A stretch of 9,230 nt of DNA from Firmicutes bacterium UBA3906 (GTDB lineage: Bacteria; Bacillota; Clostridia; Caldicoprobacterales; DTU083). Below the pieces are notes generated by a model. That model made no database searches, was not told where the DNA came from, and was given only the letters and a program-made list of their open reading frames with translations. The translations under genes were made by a program, and so were the position numbers. Each line of letters starts with the position of its first letter. The stretch's first letter is position 1. Of the stretch, positions 6,577-9,230 are shown one piece after another. Location of the stretch: the NCBI GenBank assembly GCA_002391555.1, contig DGFG01000068.1, forward strand, positions 1 through 9,230, given 5' to 3'.

Positions 6577-7902
6577 TTGGAAAAGACAACATTAGAAAAA
6601 TTAGACAATAATAAAGTAAAATTGACTATTCATGTGGGGCAGGACAGCTTCGAAGAAGGTATGCAAAAATCTTATCTAAAGAATAGAAAGAGCATATCTA
6701 TACCTGGCTTTCGCAAGGGTAAAGTTCCAAGAAAAGTGATGGAGCAGTATTTTGGAGAATCTATTTTATATGAAGATGCTATAAATGAAGTTTTCCCCCC
6801 TGCATATGACCAGGCAGTAAAGGAGACAGGAATAGAACCAGTCGATAGGCCTGAGCTTGATATAGTCCAGATTGGAAGCGGCCAAGACTTTATTTTCACA
6901 GCCGAGGTTACTGTAAAACCAGAGGTGGAATTAGGCCAATATAAAGGTTTTGAAGTAGACCGCGTAGAATATATAGTAACAGATGAGGAAGTTGAAGAAC
7001 GGATCAAACAGACCCTTGAACAAAATGCTCGTTGGGTTTCAGTCGAAGACCGACCAGTAAAGACAGGTGACCGGGTAATACTTGACTATTCTGGTAGTAT
7101 TGATGGTGAATTGTTTGAAGGTGGCACTGCAGAAAAGCAAAACTTAGAAATAGGGTTAGGCCATTTTATACCTGGATTTGAGGAGCAAATGGTAGGTATG
7201 GAGCTAGGTGAGGAAAAGGACTTAAAGGTTACTTTCCCAGAGGAATACCATGCCGAAGAATTAAAGGGTAAGGAAGCCACATTCCATGTGAAGCTACATG
7301 AAATAAAAGAAAAAGAACTTCCAGACCTAGATGACGAGTTTGCAAAGGATGTCAGTGAATTTGATACCTTAGATGAATACAGGGCAGATATTAAGCAAAA
7401 ACTAGAAAAGAATGCCGAAGAAAGGTCAAATACTGAGCTTAAAAACAACTTAATTGACCTTGCTGTTAATAATGCAAAGGTAGATATCCCCGATGTTATG
7501 GTAGACTTTGAGTTAGATAATATGCTTCGTGACATAGATAACCAATTGCGATATAATGGACTTAACATTGAAAGCTATCTAAAGATAGCTAATACATCAA
7601 TAGATGATTTTAGGGCACAATACAAAGATGATGCATACAATAGAGTTAAGACCCAGCTAGTTATTGAAGCTATTGGAAAAGCAGAAAACATCGAGGTCTC
7701 AGAAGAGGATTATGAAAAACAATACGAATTATTAGCAAAGCAATACAATCAAGAAGTAGAGACCATCAAAAAGAGTTTACAAGGTGGACTTGAGCATTTA
7801 GAAAACAGTATAATTGCAGAAAAGACCATAGAACTATTAGTAGATGAGGCTAAAGTAACTGTCAAGGAAGCTCTTGTTAAAGAAGATGTTCAAGATAAAT
7901 AA
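6577..7902 (+). CDS. tig: Trigger factor, ribosome-bound chaperone and peptidyl-prolyl isomerase
   Basis: The product is 441 residues from TTG 6577, close to the usual ~430. Trigger factor docks at the ribosome exit tunnel and shields nascent chains in the cytoplasm. The N-terminal ribosome-binding domain (1-~110) begins [18 protein letters not shown] and has the ribosome-docking signature PGFRKGKVP (43-51). The FKBP-like isomerase domain (~150-235) shows [37 protein letters not shown] and [14 protein letters not shown]. The C-terminal substrate-cradling domain (~245-441) starts [22 protein letters not shown] and is rich in charged helices. An in-frame ATG at 6538 would add 13 residues (MMRSLSSYLRRTK) foreign to the family; the strong ribosome binding site at 6564 and the family N-terminus argue for TTG. 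It is the first gene of tig-clpP-clpX, with 20 bases to clpP and no terminator between. Confidence 0.96.
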   Translation: MEKTTLEKLDNNKVKLTIHVGQDSFEEGMQKSYLKNRKSISIPGFRKGKVPRKVMEQYFGESILYEDAINEVFPPAYDQAVKETGIEPVDRPELDIVQIGSGQDFIFTAEVTVKPEVELGQYKGFEVDRVEYIVTDEEVEERIKQTLEQNARWVSVEDRPVKTGDRVILDYSGSIDGELFEGGTAEKQNLEIGLGHFIPGFEEQMVGMELGEEKDLKVTFPEEYHAEELKGKEATFHVKLHEIKEKELPDLDDEFAKDVSEFDTLDEYRADIKQKLEKNAEERSNTELKNNLIDLAVNNAKVDIPDVMVDFELDNMLRDIDNQLRYNGLNIESYLKIANTSIDDFRAQYKDDAYNRVKTQLVIEAIGKAENIEVSEEDYEKQYELLAKQYNQEVETIKKSLQGGLEHLENSIIAEKTIELLVDEAKVTVKEALVKEDVQDK

Positions 7903-7922
7903 TAAATAGGAGGCGATATTTT

Positions 7923-8504
7923 ATGAATCTTGTACCAATGGTAGTAGAACAAACAAACCGTGGAGAGAGATCATATGACATATATTCTCGGCTATTGCAG
8001 GAAAGAATAATCTTTCTTGGAAGCGAAATATCAGATGTTACTGCCAGCCTAGTAGTAGCCCAGCTTTTATATTTAGAAGCTGATGACCCAGACAAGGATA
8101 TTAGGCTATACATAAATAGCCCAGGCGGATCTGTAACTGCTGGTATGGCGATTTATGACACAATGCAGTATATAAAGTGCGATGTATCAACTATCTGTAT
8201 AGGAATGGCTGCATCAATGGGTGCCTTCCTATTAGCTGCTGGTAAAAAGGGCAAACGTTTTGCCCTGCCAAATAGTGAAATAATGATACATCAGCCCCTT
8301 GGTGGCGCTAGAGGTCAGGCTACAGACATAATGATACACGCAGAGCAGATACTAAAGATCAAAAGAAAACTAAACACTATACTTGCAGAAAGGACCCAGC
8401 AACCACTTGAAAAAGTAGAAAAAGATACAGACCGAGACTTTTTTATGTCTGCTGAGGATGCTTTAGCGTATGGCATTATAGACGAGGTTATAGCTTCACG
8501 TTAA
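7923..8504 (+). CDS. clpP: ATP-dependent Clp protease proteolytic subunit ClpP
   Basis: The 193-residue serine peptidase forms the double-ring tetradecamer that degrades proteins unfolded by ClpX or other Clp ATPases in the cytoplasm. The catalytic triad is complete: S98 in [12 protein letters not shown]123 in [16 protein letters not shown] and D172 in [32 protein letters not shown] (63-81) supplies the oxyanion-hole glycines. The N-terminus, [25 protein letters not shown], starts close to the mature axial-loop region, so little or no propeptide is expected. Length is typical. ATG 7923 has a strong AGGAGG at 7908-7913 with 9-base spacing. The gene lies 20 bases after trigger factor and 22 bases before clpX, so the three are almost certainly co-transcribed. 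Confidence 0.97.
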   Translation: MNLVPMVVEQTNRGERSYDIYSRLLQERIIFLGSEISDVTASLVVAQLLYLEADDPDKDIRLYINSPGGSVTAGMAIYDTMQYIKCDVSTICIGMAASMGAFLLAAGKKGKRFALPNSEIMIHQPLGGARGQATDIMIHAEQILKIKRKLNTILAERTQQPLEKVEKDTDRDFFMSAEDALAYGIIDEVIASR

Positions 8505-8526
8505 ATAGCCGTAAAGAGGTGAAAAG

Positions 8527-9230
8527 ATGGCAAGATATGAAGAAAAGAAACAACTTAAGTGTTCTTTCTGTGGAAAGACACAGGATCAGGTTCGAAGACT
8601 AGTTGCAGGTCCTGGCGTATATATTTGTGATGAATGCATTGAGTTGTGTCAAGAAATAATCGAAGAAGAATTTGATGATGCAGCGGATTTTGATTTAAAG
8701 GATATTCCAAAACCGATGGAAATAAATCAAATACTCGATTCATATGTAGTAGGCCAGGATAGGGCTAAAAAGAATTTGGCTGTTGCTGTTTACAATCACT
8801 ATAAGCGAATAAATAGTGAAAGCAAGAGCGACGATATAGAACTACAAAAGAGTAATATTGTTATATTAGGACCGACTGGTTGCGGTAAGACTTTATTAGC
8901 ACAGACATTAGCCAAGATTTTAAATGTACCCTTTGCTGTAGCAGATGCAACTTCACTTACAGAAGCAGGTTATGTAGGTGAGGATGTAGAGAATATTCTA
9001 TTAAAGCTAATACAAGCAGCAGACTATGATGTTGAACGGGCAGAAAAAGGGATTATTTATATAGACGAAATAGATAAAATTGCTAGAAAATCAGAAAATC
9101 CGTCAATAACCAGAGATGTTTCCGGTGAGGGAGTCCAGCAAGCCCTACTTAAAATCTTAGAGGGTACAGTAGCAAGTGTACCACCCCAGGGTGGTAGAAA
9201 ACATCCCCATCAGGAGTTTATCCAGATAGA
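8527..9230 (+). CDS. clpX: ATP-dependent Clp protease ATP-binding subunit ClpX, 5' part (runs off the window)
   Basis: The first 234 codons are visible, about 55% of the usual ~420; the frame is open to the window end. ClpX is a hexameric AAA+ unfoldase that recognises substrates and feeds them into ClpP. The N-terminal zinc-binding domain has C12, C15, C34 and C37 (CSFCGK and YICDEC). The AAA+ module follows: [23 protein letters not shown] (72-94), Walker A GPTGCGKT (115-122), the pore-1 loop GYVG (148-151), Walker [11 protein letters not shown] (176-185) and the RKH substrate loop (224-226). The Walker A variable position is Cys rather than Ser, a known natural variation. ATG 8527 is preceded by AGAGGTGA (8514-8521) with 5-base spacing, and the N-terminus [17 protein letters not shown] matches the family. 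The IGF tripeptide for ClpP docking would lie beyond the window. Confidence 0.97.
   Translation, partial: MARYEEKKQLKCSFCGKTQDQVRRLVAGPGVYICDECIELCQEIIEEEFDDAADFDLKDIPKPMEINQILDSYVVGQDRAKKNLAVAVYNHYKRINSESKSDDIELQKSNIVILGPTGCGKTLLAQTLAKILNVPFAVADATSLTEAGYVGEDVENILLKLIQAADYDVERAEKGIIYIDEIDKIARKSENPSITRDVSGEGVQQALLKILEGTVASVPPQGGRKHPHQEFIQI

Noticed and set aside
7086..7568. A 160-codon open frame on the minus strand inside trigger factor, and similar minus-strand frames at 2188-2496, 2979-3296, 4686-4994 and 6672-7007
   Set aside because: They lie wholly opposite well-identified genes, have serine-rich, low-information products typical of antisense translation and match no family I recognise.
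8869..8892. Cys in the ClpX Walker A (GPTGCGKT) as a possible defect
   Set aside because: The variable position of the P-loop tolerates Cys and this form occurs in other Firmicutes ClpX; the catalytic Lys and Thr are present.

Overview
The window looks like chromosomal DNA from a low-GC, anaerobic, Gram-positive-type bacterium (Clostridia or a related anaerobic Firmicutes lineage). The evidence is the AT-rich composition, strong AAGGAGG-type ribosome binding sites, frequent TTG/GTG starts, abundant AGA/AGG/ATA/CTA codons, the trigger factor-clpP-clpX gene order, and two components of corrinoid-dependent methyl transfer (a corrinoid protein and a RACE-type activator). Those two parts suggest an acetogenic or methylotrophic lifestyle using methylated compounds. 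This is an inference, because no methyltransferase gene lies in the window.

Layout. Positions 1-186 are the C-terminal end of a cobalamin-binding corrinoid protein, closed by a perfect-stem Rho-independent terminator (207-236). Next come three same-strand genes with short gaps. The first (341-2557) is a large membrane protein with an extracytoplasmic alkaline-phosphatase-superfamily-like domain. The second (2560-3651) is a family 4-type glycosyltransferase, two bases downstream. The third (3697-5523) is a reductive activator of corrinoid enzymes with a [2Fe-2S] ferredoxin domain and an ASKHA ATPase domain. A hairpin containing the activator's stop codon separates it from fabI, which runs convergently on the minus strand (5555-6322). 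Upstream of fabI is a divergent promoter region. It serves fabI on one side and trigger factor (6577-7902), clpP (7923-8504) and clpX (8527 to the window edge, 5' part only) on the other.

How the genes work together. Trigger factor, ClpP and ClpX form a classical protein-folding and protein-degradation operon. FabI performs the last reduction of each fatty-acid elongation cycle. The membrane protein and glycosyltransferase look like a translationally coupled pair acting on the cell envelope, with unknown substrate. The activator would use ATP and a low-potential iron-sulfur cluster to return Co(II) corrinoid proteins, such as the one ending at 186, to active Co(I).

The most interesting points are: the uncharacterised membrane protein, whose phosphatase-like fold lacks a recognisable SDHG-type metal motif; its pairing with a glycosyltransferase in a possible transcript with a corrinoid activator; three adjoining AT palindromes over the fabI promoter; and marked enrichment of CTAG. 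No mobile element, CRISPR array, tRNA or rRNA is seen. The longest gene-free stretch (6323-6576, 254 bases) holds the divergent promoters.
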